A stretch of DNA of 64,000 nt from an uncultured Lachnospiraceae bacterium (GTDB lineage Bacteria; Bacillota; Clostridia; Lachnospirales; Lachnospiraceae), in contig CAJULG010000004.1 in NCBI GenBank assembly GCA_910587045.1, positions 124,872 through 188,871 on the forward strand, written 5' to 3'. A model generated the notes under the pieces. The model did not search any database and had not been told where the DNA came from. It saw only the letters and a program-made list of their open reading frames with translations. The stretch's first letter is position 1. Each line of letters opens with the position of its first letter. Shown here piece by piece: positions 26,878-35,648 of the stretch. Made by a program: the position numbers and the translations under genes.

Positions 26878-27241
26878 TGCAATTAATAAGAAACTGGATA
26901 TGGAAATGGTAAAAACATTATTTTTATGTAACAGACAGCAGACGGTCTTTTACCTGTTTATTACCACAGGCAGCAAGACGTTCCGTTCCAGGGATTTCAG
27001 CAGTGCGTTAGGTGTTTCCCGTGTTTCCTTTGCACCTGCAAAGCTTATGAAAACAATGTTAGGCACTAAGATCGGGGCCGCAACTGTTTTCAGTGCCATA
27101 CTGGATAAGCAGAACGCAGTCCAGATCGTCTTAGACAAAGATGTTGCTGATTACGAATGGTACGGATGCAGTGACGGATTAACTACAAGCTACATGAAAA
27201 TAAAAACGGAATACATTACAGACACTTTTTGCAGGCTGTAA
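26816..27241 (+). pseudogene. YbaK/ProX-type aminoacyl-tRNA deacylase, N-terminally truncated
   Basis: Homology starts at about FECVETDEVLSMEDCIAINKKL and continues through NLF-like KTLFLCNRQQTVFYLF, ALGVSRVSFAPAKLMKTMLGTKIGAATVF and the C-terminal strand. The family removes mischarged amino acids from tRNA-Pro. About 15-20 N-terminal residues are lost at the same point where the LysR gene loses its start, and the natural start and promoter region are gone. A shortened product starting at ATG 26816 or 26865 could still be made; activity doubtful. Confidence 0.7.
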
Positions 27242-27266
27242 ATCATATTCCGGCGATTATCGAGGT

Positions 27267-28100
27267 ATGAGCATGGGACTATATTATAACAGGATTGTCG
27301 TTAAGGTAGGCACCTCCACACTTACAAATGAAATCGGACAGAATGATCTGAAAGTCTTTGACTGTATTGCCCGTGTATTATCGGATATTCAGAATATGGG
27401 ATATGAAGTGATCCTTGTATCCTCCGGTGCCATTGCAGTAGGTGCAAACAAGCTGAAGCTGAAGGAACGTCCTGCCAGTATGCGGCTGAAGCAGGCTGCC
27501 GCCGCTGTGGGGCAGTGTAGCATCATGTATCTGTATGACAAGTTTTTCGGCGACTATGATAAGACAGTAGCACAGATTCTGCTGAACGCAGAGGATATGG
27601 AAAACGAGGAAAAGAAGGAAAATCTGATCAATACATTTAATACGCTGCTGGAAATGGGGATTATTCCTATTGTCAATGAAAACGACTCTGTAAGCTATAC
27701 GGAAATACAGTCGGAGGATAAGCTTTTCGGAGACAATGATACACTATCAGCAGTTGTTTCGGTGCTTTGCAGGGCCAAAAGCCTTGTGATCCTTTCTGAT
27801 ATTGACGGCTTTTATGACAGTGATCCGCGTCTGCACCCGGATGCAAAGCTGATTGACAGTATATCAGTCATTGACGAAAGGGTTCTGTCACTGGCAGGCG
27901 GCACCGGTTCCCGCCGGGGAACCGGCGGTATGAAAACAAAATTACAGGCGGCAAGGCTGGCCACGTCACAAGGGATTGACACCATAATCACAAACGGCAA
28001 GCATCCTGCGGCCCTTTATAAAGTAATAAAGGGGGATCGTATAGGAACCATTTTCACCGGCAAAAGCAGAGATGGAGCCGATCCTCTGATTACCCAATAG
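27267..28100 (+). CDS. proB: Glutamate 5-kinase, short form without PUA domain
   Basis: 277 residues of the amino-acid kinase fold: VVKVGTSTLTNE, ILVSSGAIAVGANKL, IPIVNENDSVS, LVILSDIDGFYDSDPR and GTGGMKTKLQAA. First step of proline synthesis. The usual C-terminal PUA domain (about 100 residues) is absent, a known short version. No proA adjacent. Its end overlaps the next convergent gene by 11 bp. Confidence 0.93.
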   Translation: MSMGLYYNRIVVKVGTSTLTNEIGQNDLKVFDCIARVLSDIQNMGYEVILVSSGAIAVGANKLKLKERPASMRLKQAAAAVGQCSIMYLYDKFFGDYDKTVAQILLNAEDMENEEKKENLINTFNTLLEMGIIPIVNENDSVSYTEIQSEDKLFGDNDTLSAVVSVLCRAKSLVILSDIDGFYDSDPRLHPDAKLIDSISVIDERVLSLAGGTGSRRGTGGMKTKLQAARLATSQGIDTIITNGKHPAALYKVIKGDRIGTIFTGKSRDGADPLITQ

Positions 28101-28500
28101 TCGGCAGGAACGGTTCCACAAAACCGGAAACCGGCGGCATGACCCACTTTAAACGAATGGGATAGATTTCTATAATAAAATGCGGTTCTTCTATTCTTGT
28201 GGATGGATGTAAATCGGCAATATCTATACTGACAGAATCTATCGTTATCGTTTCAAATCCTGTTTGTTCTCCACAAACAATATACTGAGCCGTTATATAT
28301 TCAATATATCCATCGCTATCCGGTTCCAAAGGCATAGTTTCAAAAGGCTTCTCAATATCAATACCTAATTCCTGCAAATATTCTGCGATAACCGGATATT
28401 CACATTTAATCTGCCTAATGTAATTCTGACAATAAGCACAACTGCACGAATCATCATAGCTTAATTGTTCATAGTAGTCTTGTGTTCTTTTCATATCCAT
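28090..28500 (-). CDS. Conserved hypothetical protein with CxCxxC motif
   Basis: 136 residues from MDMKRTQDYYEQL (GGAG about 10 bases upstream). N-terminal YDDSCSCAYCQNYIRQI holds three closely spaced cysteines that could bind metal; then YPVIAEYLQELGIDIEKPFET and a beta-rich end. I recall similar unnamed proteins across Firmicutes. Convergent with proB. Function unknown. Confidence 0.7.
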   Translation of the reverse strand: MDMKRTQDYYEQLSYDDSCSCAYCQNYIRQIKCEYPVIAEYLQELGIDIEKPFETMPLEPDSDGYIEYITAQYIVCGEQTGFETITIDSVSIDIADLHPSTRIEEPHFIIEIYPIRLKWVMPPVSGFVEPFLPTIG

Positions 28501-28720
28501 AGACAACAATTCTCCAGCCTGATTGACATTTTTTATTGATTTTATAGACGAAAGGCCTTGTATAAATCCTTATAAAATCTCATAACAAATTATAACACAA
28601 TGCATATGGGATATGAAGAACTGATTGAAAACTACTCTCTGCTCTGAATGTGCGTTAAAAGCTCTGGTGCTTTTATTCTGCATGTTGGTAGCTTAGAAAT
28701 GTATTTCAGCGATAAGAACA

Positions 28721-28749
28721 TTCAATTATAGAGCAGATTTTGATATAAT
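28721..28749 (+). promoter_or_regulatory. Promoter of the LytTR module
   Basis: TTCAAT, 17 bp, TATAAT, followed by AAGGAGG. The weak -35 suggests activator help, perhaps from LytTR itself. The rest of 28510-28720 is AT-rich with no gene seen. Confidence 0.55.
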
Positions 28750-28771
28750 CCATGCAAGGAGGAACGCCCTG

Positions 28772-29221
28772 ATGATAATTAAATTAGAACAGGATTTATC
28801 CTGTACCGATATTGAAGTGACTGTTAAATATGGCAAAGACAAAGAAAATCTCCAGCGTATTGTAGAATTGTTGAAATCCGTTGATCTGCAGATTAAGTGC
28901 GATAATGATGGAATAGAGCGGATGATAAATGCTTCTGATATTTATTATATAGAAAGTGTCGATAAACAAACCTTCGTCTGCCTTGAAAAAGAAGTTTATC
29001 ATACAGATTTTCGTTTATATCAGCTTATAGAGCAACTGAAAAATCATGGTTTTGTTCAAATCAGTAAATCGTGTATTTTGAATATACATTACATGGATAG
29101 CATTAAACCGATTTTTAATAGCAGGATGGAAGTAACACTAAAAAATAACGAACGGGTTTATATTAATCGTAACTATTTGGGTGAAGTGAAACAAGCATTG
29201 AAAGGAGAATCAGGCATATGA
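28772..29221 (+). CDS. LytTR-family DNA-binding regulator
   Basis: 149 residues: a short N-terminal region and a LytTR domain (IYYIESVDKQTFVCLEKEVYHTDFRLYQLIEQL...FVQISKSCILNIHYMDSI). No receiver domain, so it is the stand-alone type normally paired with a DUF3021 membrane protein, as here. AT-rich codons contrast with proB upstream. Confidence 0.88.
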   Translation: MIIKLEQDLSCTDIEVTVKYGKDKENLQRIVELLKSVDLQIKCDNDGIERMINASDIYYIESVDKQTFVCLEKEVYHTDFRLYQLIEQLKNHGFVQISKSCILNIHYMDSIKPIFNSRMEVTLKNNERVYINRNYLGEVKQALKGESGI

Positions 29222-29610
29222 AAAGAGGTTTCATAAATATTTTTGCAACAACAGGACTTTCTTTGATATTACTTTCAATTATTGCAACATTTTATAGTGC
29301 GGAATTTCTTTGTATTGAAACAGTTTTTCAAGTGCTTTTGTTAAATGTTGTTGTGCATTTGATACTTTTATTAATGTATAAAATTGAAATAAAGTATTTA
29401 GCAGTTGAAGTTGTATTAGAAATTATTCTGACTGTTGCCGTATCACTGTTATTTGGTGCAGCCTTTCACTGGTATACAAGCACACCGCTTTTTGTTCTGG
29501 TTCTCATGAGTATGGCAGTATATGTGATTTCAATTATTTTAAACATACTGCATATGAAACAGGAAGCAAATGAAATTAACGAGCTTATCCGGATTATTAA
29601 AAAAGAGTAG
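29218..29610 (+). CDS. DUF3021-family membrane protein
   Basis: 130 residues with four hydrophobic helices covering residues about 8-30, 36-55, 62-83 and 88-110. Start overlaps the LytTR stop (ATGA). LytTR-DUF3021 pairs act as a membrane inhibitor and its regulator, often autoregulated. Confidence 0.8.
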   Translation: MKRGFINIFATTGLSLILLSIIATFYSAEFLCIETVFQVLLLNVVVHLILLLMYKIEIKYLAVEVVLEIILTVAVSLLFGAAFHWYTSTPLFVLVLMSMAVYVISIILNILHMKQEANEINELIRIIKKE

Positions 29611-29641
29611 TAAATGCAATTTAGTAAAGGAGCGTTATAAT

Positions 29642-30484
29642 ATGCCAAACAAAAATAGCAAAATAGTATTTATTGTATTGCTGATCTATATTTCATGCTT
29701 TGTATTTCGTGGCTTTGAATATTTTATATTACGAACAGACCAGACAGTTTGGGGTGAGGCGTTCATTCACAAACTCATAGGCATTATGATTTTCTATTCC
29801 GTTGCGAAACTGTATGGCATGAATCTAAAAGACATAGGTTTTGGAAAAAATAATGTATTACGCAATTTACTGAAAGGACTCGGATTCGGGCTGTCTGTGT
29901 TTATTGTAGCGTATATAACTGAAATACTGATCCTTATTGTTCAGAATAAATTTGCAATGGTTCAGATTTATGTGAGTGCGTATGCGATTGATGGAAATAT
30001 TGGGAATCAGACAGCCTTTATTTTCTTTATCATTTGTATTCTTGGTAATATCATCAATGTGGTTATGGAAGAAGGCCTGTTTAGAGGATTGTTTCAAAAA
30101 ATGCTTGAATATAAATATTCATTTATTGTAAGTGCGATAATCTCATCCGTTCTATTTGGTGTATGGCATATTATGGCTCCTGTCAGAAGTTATTGTGATG
30201 GAATGATCGGAGTGAGCGGACTTCTTGTAAATATGATAATGCTGGTAATTACTTCGGGTATTATCGGTTTTAAATTTTGTCTTCTTGCAAAAATGACGGG
30301 TAGTTTATATATGAGTATGAGCGACCATTTCGTTAATAATACAATTATTAATATTTTTCATGTAATATCTGATACAGGAGTAGATGAACTGCAGGTTGTG
30401 AGAATTGCAGTTGCCCAAAGCCTGTCATTTATTATAGTACTAATATTTTATAGGCGAAATTATAAGGGGAAATTAGAATATTAA
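29642..30484 (+). CDS. CPBP-family intramembrane metalloprotease
   Basis: 280 residues with about eight helices. CPBP motifs are present: EEGLFRG (EExxxR), FGVWH and DHFVNN, so the catalytic residues look intact. Start at ATG 29642 with AAAGGAG in front. Members mature peptides or give bacteriocin self-immunity. Found 32 bp after the DUF3021 gene, in the same AT-rich module, with no bacteriocin precursor visible nearby. Confidence 0.85.
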   Translation: MPNKNSKIVFIVLLIYISCFVFRGFEYFILRTDQTVWGEAFIHKLIGIMIFYSVAKLYGMNLKDIGFGKNNVLRNLLKGLGFGLSVFIVAYITEILILIVQNKFAMVQIYVSAYAIDGNIGNQTAFIFFIICILGNIINVVMEEGLFRGLFQKMLEYKYSFIVSAIISSVLFGVWHIMAPVRSYCDGMIGVSGLLVNMIMLVITSGIIGFKFCLLAKMTGSLYMSMSDHFVNNTIINIFHVISDTGVDELQVVRIAVAQSLSFIIVLIFYRRNYKGKLEY

Positions 30485-30488
30485 ATAA

Positions 30489-30517
30489 TTGACAAACAAA
30501 TTCTGCGGTGCTATAAT
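30489..30517 (+). promoter_or_regulatory. Promoter of the tryptophan operon
   Basis: TTGACA, 17 bp, TATAAT: a consensus promoter in front of the T-box leader. Confidence 0.85.
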
Positions 30518-30523
30518 ACAGCC

Positions 30524-30818
30524 ACAGTTTAATAGAGTAAACCGTTGAAGCGGAGATAACGGCAATGATGCCTTTACAGAGAGCCCGTGTTGCTGAGAGT
30601 CGGGTAAGAAACAAGTTGTCAAATGGACCGCTGAGGGCGCAGTCAAATGTGAATTTCACAGAGTATTCTGCGACGTGGCAGGCAGACGTCATTTGCCGGG
30701 GATATGCTGGTATCCTGTAAAGTGCATAGGTCATTCCTATGAATCCAAGGTGGCACCGCGGATAGTGTTGAATTATTCGTCCTTGACAGAGTCTATAGCT
30801 CTGTCAGGGACGTTTTTT
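30524..30818 (+). promoter_or_regulatory. Trp T-box leader with intrinsic terminator
   Basis: Stem I contains GAGAGCCC and GCTGAGAGTCGGGT; a likely specifier TGG (30624-30626) followed by A fits tRNA-Trp. The T-box sequence AAGGTGGCACCGCGG spans about 30746-30760. The terminator is CGTCC.TGACAGAG paired with CTCTGTCA.GGACG and TTTTTT (30778-30818). Uncharged tRNA-Trp would favour the antiterminator and read-through into trpE. Confidence 0.88.
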
Positions 30819-30834
30819 GTTGCAACAGTTCAGC

Positions 30835-30894
30835 CATCCCGGGCCAATCTGTGCGCATCATGCTTGCATGAATGCACACAGATTGACCGGGATG
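30835..30894 (+). repeat. Long imperfect hairpin downstream of the T-box
   Basis: CATCCCGG..CCAATCTGTG.GCAT pairs with ATGC.CACAGATTG.CCGGGATG: about 21 base pairs with two mismatches and one bulge. It has no U-run and lies between the T-box terminator and trpE. Confidence 0.75.
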
Positions 30895-30932
30895 AGGGAA
30901 CGCCCCGCCAGCCACAGACAGGAGCTGCGTTA

Positions 30933-31153
30933 GCAGCGAAAGCCTGTGAAACAGGCGGTCTGTGGCTTGAGCAGGGGCGTGGGCTGAACTGTGTACTGCG
31001 GCCGGGAGCCCCGCGAGCAGCGAAAGCCTGTGAAACAGGCGGTCTGTGGCTTGAGCAGGGGCGTGGGCTGAACTGTGTACTGCGGCCGGGAGCCCCGCGA
31101 GCAGTGAAAGCCTGTGAAACAGGCGGTCTGTGGCCTGAGCAGGGGCGGGGCTA
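30933..31153 (+). repeat. GC-rich 84-bp tandem repeat, about 2.6 copies
   Basis: Starts of the unit GCGAAAGCCTGTGAAACAGG fall at 30936, 31020 and 31104, period 84. Each unit contains the hairpin GCCTGT-GAA-ACAGGC, and GTCTGTGGC that can pair with GCCACAGAC at 30911. The third copy is slightly diverged (GTGAAAG, GGCCTGAG). A 28-codon open frame runs through it, but I do not believe it is coding. Confidence 0.8.
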
Positions 31154-31193
31154 AGGGAACGTTTTCACAAGCAGAACAAAGGAGGTAATGAAT

Positions 31194-32660
31194 ATGAAGA
31201 TTTCACCAGATCTGGAGGAGGTCAAGAAGATTGCAGCCACCGGCAGCTATAAGGTACTGCCGGTCAGCTGTGAGATTTTATCTGATTTCACCACACCGAT
31301 CGAGACAATGAAGATATTAAAGCAGGCATCGACACACTGCTATATGCTGGAATCCGCCCGGGCCGATGACAAATGGGGGCGTTACACCTTCCTGGGCTTT
31401 CATCCAAAGCTGGAGATCACCTGCATAGACGGAGAAATGAAGGTTGGCAGCACCAGCTTCCGGACCGATGATCCATCGGGTTATCTTCGCCAGATCCTGG
31501 CGGAGTATAAGAGTCCCCAACTGGCGGAGCTTCCACCGTTCACCGGTGGACTGGTAGGATACTTCTCCTATGATTACCTCGGATACAGCGAGCCGGGGGT
31601 AAGATGCCGGGTAGAGGATACGGAAGCCTTTCAGGATGTTGACCTGATGCTCTTTGATAAGGTCATTGCCTTTGATCATGTCTGCCAGAAGATCATCCTC
31701 ATTGTCAATATGTCCCTGGATGAGCCGGAGGAAGAATATAACAAGGCGATAGCAGAACTAAAGCAGCTTGTAGAGTTGTTGCGAAATGGTGAAAAGAAAG
31801 AAGAACCGGGCGGAAAACTGCTGGGTGAGGTAACACCGCTGTTCCAGAAAGAACAGTTCTGCGACATGGTAGAAAAAGCAAAGCAGTATATCCGTGAGGG
31901 CGACATCTTCCAGATCGTATTGTCCAATCGGTTAAGTGCACCCTTTGAGGGCAGTCTGCTTAATACCTACCGTGTCCTGCGTACCATCAATCCGTCTCCG
32001 TATATGTTCTATTTTTCAGGAACGGACGTGGAGGTGGCCGGAGCTTCGCCGGAAACCCTTGTGAAGCTGGAACAGGGCGTTCTGCATACCTTCCCGCTGG
32101 CAGGAACCCGGCCGAGGGGCAGAACGGACGAAGAGGATGCCGCACTGGAGGCAGAGCTTCTTGCCGATGAAAAGGAGCTTGCCGAGCATAACATGCTGGT
32201 TGACCTCGGCAGAAATGATCTTGGAAAGATCAGCAGGTTCGGTACGGTTCAGGTAGAGAAGCTGCATTCCATTGAACGCTTCTCCCATGTAATGCATATC
32301 GGTTCCACAGTACGAGGAGAAATCCGGGAGGAATATGACGCGCTGGATGCGATCGAAGCGGTACTGCCGGCCGGAACCCTTTCCGGCGCACCGAAGATCC
32401 GGGCCTGCCAGCTCATCGGAGAGCTTGAAAACAATAAACGCGGTATCTATGGAGGTGCCATCGGCTATATCGACTTCACCGGCAACATGGATACCTGTAT
32501 CGCCATCCGGATTGCTTATAAGAAAAACGGCAAGGTCTTTGTCCGGTCAGGGGCCGGCATTGTAGCAGACTCCGTTCCGGAGAAGGAATTTGAAGAATGT
32601 CTGAACAAGGCCCGCGCTTCTCTGCGGGCACTGCAGCTTGCACAGGAGGAAGAACTATGA
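31194..32660 (+). CDS. trpE: Anthranilate synthase component I
   Basis: 488 residues from ATG 31194, with AAAGGAGG 7-8 bases upstream (ATG 31188 is too close). Motifs: the chorismate-binding core GDIFQIVLSNR, AGASPETLVKL, PLAGTRPRG, AEHNMLVDLGRNDLG, GTLSGAPKIRA and GYIDF. Makes anthranilate from chorismate with ammonia from TrpG. The Trp feedback-site Ser in LESA is also visible near the N-terminus (YMLESA). Ends with ATGA overlap with trpG. Confidence 0.95.
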   Translation: MKISPDLEEVKKIAATGSYKVLPVSCEILSDFTTPIETMKILKQASTHCYMLESARADDKWGRYTFLGFHPKLEITCIDGEMKVGSTSFRTDDPSGYLRQILAEYKSPQLAELPPFTGGLVGYFSYDYLGYSEPGVRCRVEDTEAFQDVDLMLFDKVIAFDHVCQKIILIVNMSLDEPEEEYNKAIAELKQLVELLRNGEKKEEPGGKLLGEVTPLFQKEQFCDMVEKAKQYIREGDIFQIVLSNRLSAPFEGSLLNTYRVLRTINPSPYMFYFSGTDVEVAGASPETLVKLEQGVLHTFPLAGTRPRGRTDEEDAALEAELLADEKELAEHNMLVDLGRNDLGKISRFGTVQVEKLHSIERFSHVMHIGSTVRGEIREEYDALDAIEAVLPAGTLSGAPKIRACQLIGELENNKRGIYGGAIGYIDFTGNMDTCIAIRIAYKKNGKVFVRSGAGIVADSVPEKEFEECLNKARASLRALQLAQEEEL

Positions 32661-33226
32661 TCCTATTGATAGATAATTACGACAGCTTTTCATACAACCT
32701 CTATCAGCTGATCGGTGAGATTGAGCCGGACATTAAGGTGATCCGTAACGATGAAATGCGGATAGAAGAGATCCGGAACCTAAAGCCGGAACGCATCATC
32801 CTTTCTCCGGGGCCGGGCAGACCGGAGGATGCAGGCATCATCATTGACACTGTAAGAACGATCGGAACCGACATTCCCATTCTCGGTGTCTGTCTCGGTC
32901 ACCAGGCAATCTGTGCCGCCTTCGGAGCCGTTATTACCTACGCAAAGGAACTGATGCACGGGAAGCAGTCGGATGTCCGCTTTGATATGAATTGCCCGCT
33001 GTTCCGGAACTGTCCCGCGATCGCGCCTGTAGCACGTTATCATTCTCTTGCAGCAGATGCCGGTACGCTTCCGGCAGAGTTAAAGGTAACCGCGCGTACC
33101 GCCGACGGTGAGATCATGGCAGTACAGCACAGAGCGTATCCCGTCTATGGAGTGCAGTTCCATCCGGAATCCATATTGACCCCGGACGGAACCACAATGC
33201 TAAGAAATTTTATAAAGGAGATATAG
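32657..33226 (+). CDS. trpG: Anthranilate synthase component II (glutamine amidotransferase)
   Basis: 189 residues, start overlapping trpE stop. Class I glutaminase: LSPGPGRPEDAG, nucleophile Cys in GVCLGHQAI, catalytic His and Glu in QFHPESI. Supplies ammonia to TrpE. Not fused to trpD. Confidence 0.95.
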   Translation: MILLIDNYDSFSYNLYQLIGEIEPDIKVIRNDEMRIEEIRNLKPERIILSPGPGRPEDAGIIIDTVRTIGTDIPILGVCLGHQAICAAFGAVITYAKELMHGKQSDVRFDMNCPLFRNCPAIAPVARYHSLAADAGTLPAELKVTARTADGEIMAVQHRAYPVYGVQFHPESILTPDGTTMLRNFIKEI

Positions 33227-33229
33227 ATT

Positions 33230-34261
33230 ATGATCAAAGAAGCCATTGTAAAAATAGTCAACAAAGAAGACCTTACCTATGAAGAGGCATATGCCGTAAT
33301 GAATGAGATCATGAGCGGAGAAACCTCCGCTACACAAAATGCCGCATTCCTTGCTGCTCTTTCCACCAAGAGTGCCAAGGCAGAGACAACGGATGAGATC
33401 GCAGGCTGCGCCGCAGCCATGAGAGATCATGCCACAAGGGTTGAGACCGGCATGGAGTTATTCGAAATTGTCGGTACGGGAGGAGATAACGCCCACAGCT
33501 TCAATATCTCTACCACCTCCGCCCTGGTTGCGGCGGCAGGCGGAATGAAAGTTGCAAAGCATGGCAACCGTGCTGCCTCCTCCCAGTGCGGAACCGCAGA
33601 CTGCTTAGAAGCGCTGGGTGTAAACATCCAGCAGAGTCCGGCAAGATGTGTTGAACTGCTGAAGGAAGTCGGTATGTGCTTCTTCTTTGCACAGAAATAC
33701 CATACCTCCATGAAGTATGTAGGAGCTATCCGTAAGGAGCTTGGCTTCCGCACCGTATTCAATATCCTGGGGCCGCTGACCAACCCCGGCACGCCATCCA
33801 TGCAGCTTCTCGGCGTATATGACGAGTATCTGGTCGGGCCGCTGGCACAGGTGCTGATCAGCCTCGGCGTTAAGCGGGGAATGGTGGTATACGGACAGGA
33901 CAGACTGGATGAGATCTCCATGAGTGCACCGACTACGATTTGTGAGATTCAGAATGGCTGGTATCGATCCTCGGTCATCATGCCGGAGGATTTCGGCTTT
34001 GAACGCTGTACCAGGGAGGATCTAAGGGGCGGTACGCCGGAAGAAAATGCGAATATCACCCGGGCAATCTTACATGGCGAAAAAGGACACAAGCGTAATG
34101 CAGTGTTAATGAACGCAGGTGCCGCACTCTACATCGGCGGCAAGGCTGACAATATGAAAGCAGGAATTGCACTGGCCGCAGAGCTCATTGATTCCGGTAA
34201 AGCAACGGACACCCTGAATAAGCTGATTGAAGTCAGCAACCGGCCGGAGGTAGAAGCATGA
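33230..34261 (+). CDS. trpD: Anthranilate phosphoribosyltransferase
   Basis: 343 residues; PRPP-binding GTGGDNAHSFNIST, KHGNRAASSQCGTADCLEALG and FNILGPLTNP. Second pathway step. Follows trpG by 3 bp with AAAGGAG; its end overlaps trpC by 4 bp. Confidence 0.95.
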   Translation: MIKEAIVKIVNKEDLTYEEAYAVMNEIMSGETSATQNAAFLAALSTKSAKAETTDEIAGCAAAMRDHATRVETGMELFEIVGTGGDNAHSFNISTTSALVAAAGGMKVAKHGNRAASSQCGTADCLEALGVNIQQSPARCVELLKEVGMCFFFAQKYHTSMKYVGAIRKELGFRTVFNILGPLTNPGTPSMQLLGVYDEYLVGPLAQVLISLGVKRGMVVYGQDRLDEISMSAPTTICEIQNGWYRSSVIMPEDFGFERCTREDLRGGTPEENANITRAILHGEKGHKRNAVLMNAGAALYIGGKADNMKAGIALAAELIDSGKATDTLNKLIEVSNRPEVEA

Positions 34262-35040
34262 CGATACTGGACCAGCTTGCAGATCATGCCAGAGAGCGTG
34301 TCAGGCAGGCAAGAAAGAAAATATCACTGGAGGAGCTGCAGCGGCAGGCAGACCTGCTCCCCAAAGGAAGCTTCTCCTTTGAGGAGACACTGAAAACACC
34401 GGGACTCTCCTTTATCTGCGAGTGCAAGAAGGCCTCCCCCTCCAAGGGCATCATTGCTCCTGATTTTCCTTATCTGCAGATCGCACAGGAATATGAGGCG
34501 GCAGGTGCAGATTGTATCTCGGTTCTGACGGAACCGGAATGGTTCCTGGGCAGGGATGAGTATCTCAGGGAAATCGCAGCTGCGGTATCTGTTCCCTGTC
34601 TGCGTAAGGACTTTACCATAGATGAATATATGATTTATGAGGCAAAAGTGCTGGGGGCCTCGGCAGTGCTGCTTATCTGCTCCATTCTGACGGAGGAGCA
34701 GATGAAAGGTTATCTTGCAGTCTGTGACAGTCTGGGCCTGTCTGCGCTGGTAGAAGCGCATGATGAGAGTGAGATCCGGATGGCTCTCAGGGCCGGTGCC
34801 AGGATCATCGGTGTGAATAACCGTAATCTCAGAGATTTCTCTGTAGACACGGATAACAGCCGCAGACTGCGGGAACAGATTCCCCGGGATATCCTGTTCG
34901 TATCCGAGAGCGGAGTGCGAAGCGAGGAGGATGTAACAAAACTTCATGAGATCGGGGCCGATGCCGTGCTGATCGGAGAAGCCCTGATGCGGGCATCCGA
35001 CAAGAAGGAACTGCTTGCCAGACTGCGAGGTGCATCATGA
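34258..35040 (+). CDS. trpC: Indole-3-glycerol phosphate synthase
   Basis: 260 residues, TIM barrel: ECKKASPSKGI (catalytic Lys), SVLTEPEWFLG, LRKDFTIDEYMIYEA, VEAHDESE, GVNNRNLRDF and SESGV. Start and stop overlap neighbours by 4 bp (ATGA), so translation is coupled. Confidence 0.95.
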   Translation: MTILDQLADHARERVRQARKKISLEELQRQADLLPKGSFSFEETLKTPGLSFICECKKASPSKGIIAPDFPYLQIAQEYEAAGADCISVLTEPEWFLGRDEYLREIAAAVSVPCLRKDFTIDEYMIYEAKVLGASAVLLICSILTEEQMKGYLAVCDSLGLSALVEAHDESEIRMALRAGARIIGVNNRNLRDFSVDTDNSRRLREQIPRDILFVSESGVRSEEDVTKLHEIGADAVLIGEALMRASDKKELLARLRGAS

Positions 35041-35648
35041 CAAGGATCAAGCTTTGCGGACTCTCCCGCACCTGTGATATCGAAGCGGTAAATGAACTGC
35101 AGCCCGACTATATCGGATTTGTATTTGCACCGGGCAGCAGACGATATGTTACACCGAAACAGGCAGAAGAATTAAAACAACTGCTGTCTCCTGAAATAAA
35201 GGCAGTGGGGGTGTTTGCAGATGAGGAACCGCAGACGGTTGCCGGACTCCTGAAGGAGGGTATTCTTGATATTGCCCAGCTTCACGGCAGAGAAGAGGAA
35301 GACTATATACAGCAGCTGCGTGCGCAGACCACGAAACCGATCATAAAGGCCTTTCGCATGGATACGTTTGACAGCATTGCGGATGCAGAACACAGTACCG
35401 CAGATTATGTACTGCTCGACTCCGGCAGCGGCGGCACAGGAACTGTATTCAACTGGGAACTGGCGCAGAAGCTGAAACGACCCTATTTTCTGGCCGGAGG
35501 GATCCGGCTGGAGAATGTATCAGATGCAATAAAGACACTTCGGCCCTTTGCGGTTGATATCAGCTCCGGCATCGAAACAGACGGATACAAGGATAAAAGA
35601 AAAATGGCGGCCATGGTTGCCGCTGTCAGAAAGGAAAGAAGACGATGA
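35037..35648 (+). CDS. trpF: Phosphoribosylanthranilate isomerase
   Basis: 203 residues with KLCGLSRTCDIEAVNEL (catalytic Cys), GFVFAPGSRRYV, QLHGREEEDY, LLDSGSGGTGTVFNW and AGGIRLENV. Amadori rearrangement step. Confidence 0.95.
   Translation: MTRIKLCGLSRTCDIEAVNELQPDYIGFVFAPGSRRYVTPKQAEELKQLLSPEIKAVGVFADEEPQTVAGLLKEGILDIAQLHGREEEDYIQQLRAQTTKPIIKAFRMDTFDSIADAEHSTADYVLLDSGSGGTGTVFNWELAQKLKRPYFLAGGIRLENVSDAIKTLRPFAVDISSGIETDGYKDKRKMAAMVAAVRKERRR

Noticed and set aside
30675..31154. A 159-codon open frame through the trp leader and 84-bp repeat
   Set aside because: It starts inside the T-box, crosses the terminator and hairpins, and owes its length to a repeat period divisible by three. No ribosome site and no family resemblance.
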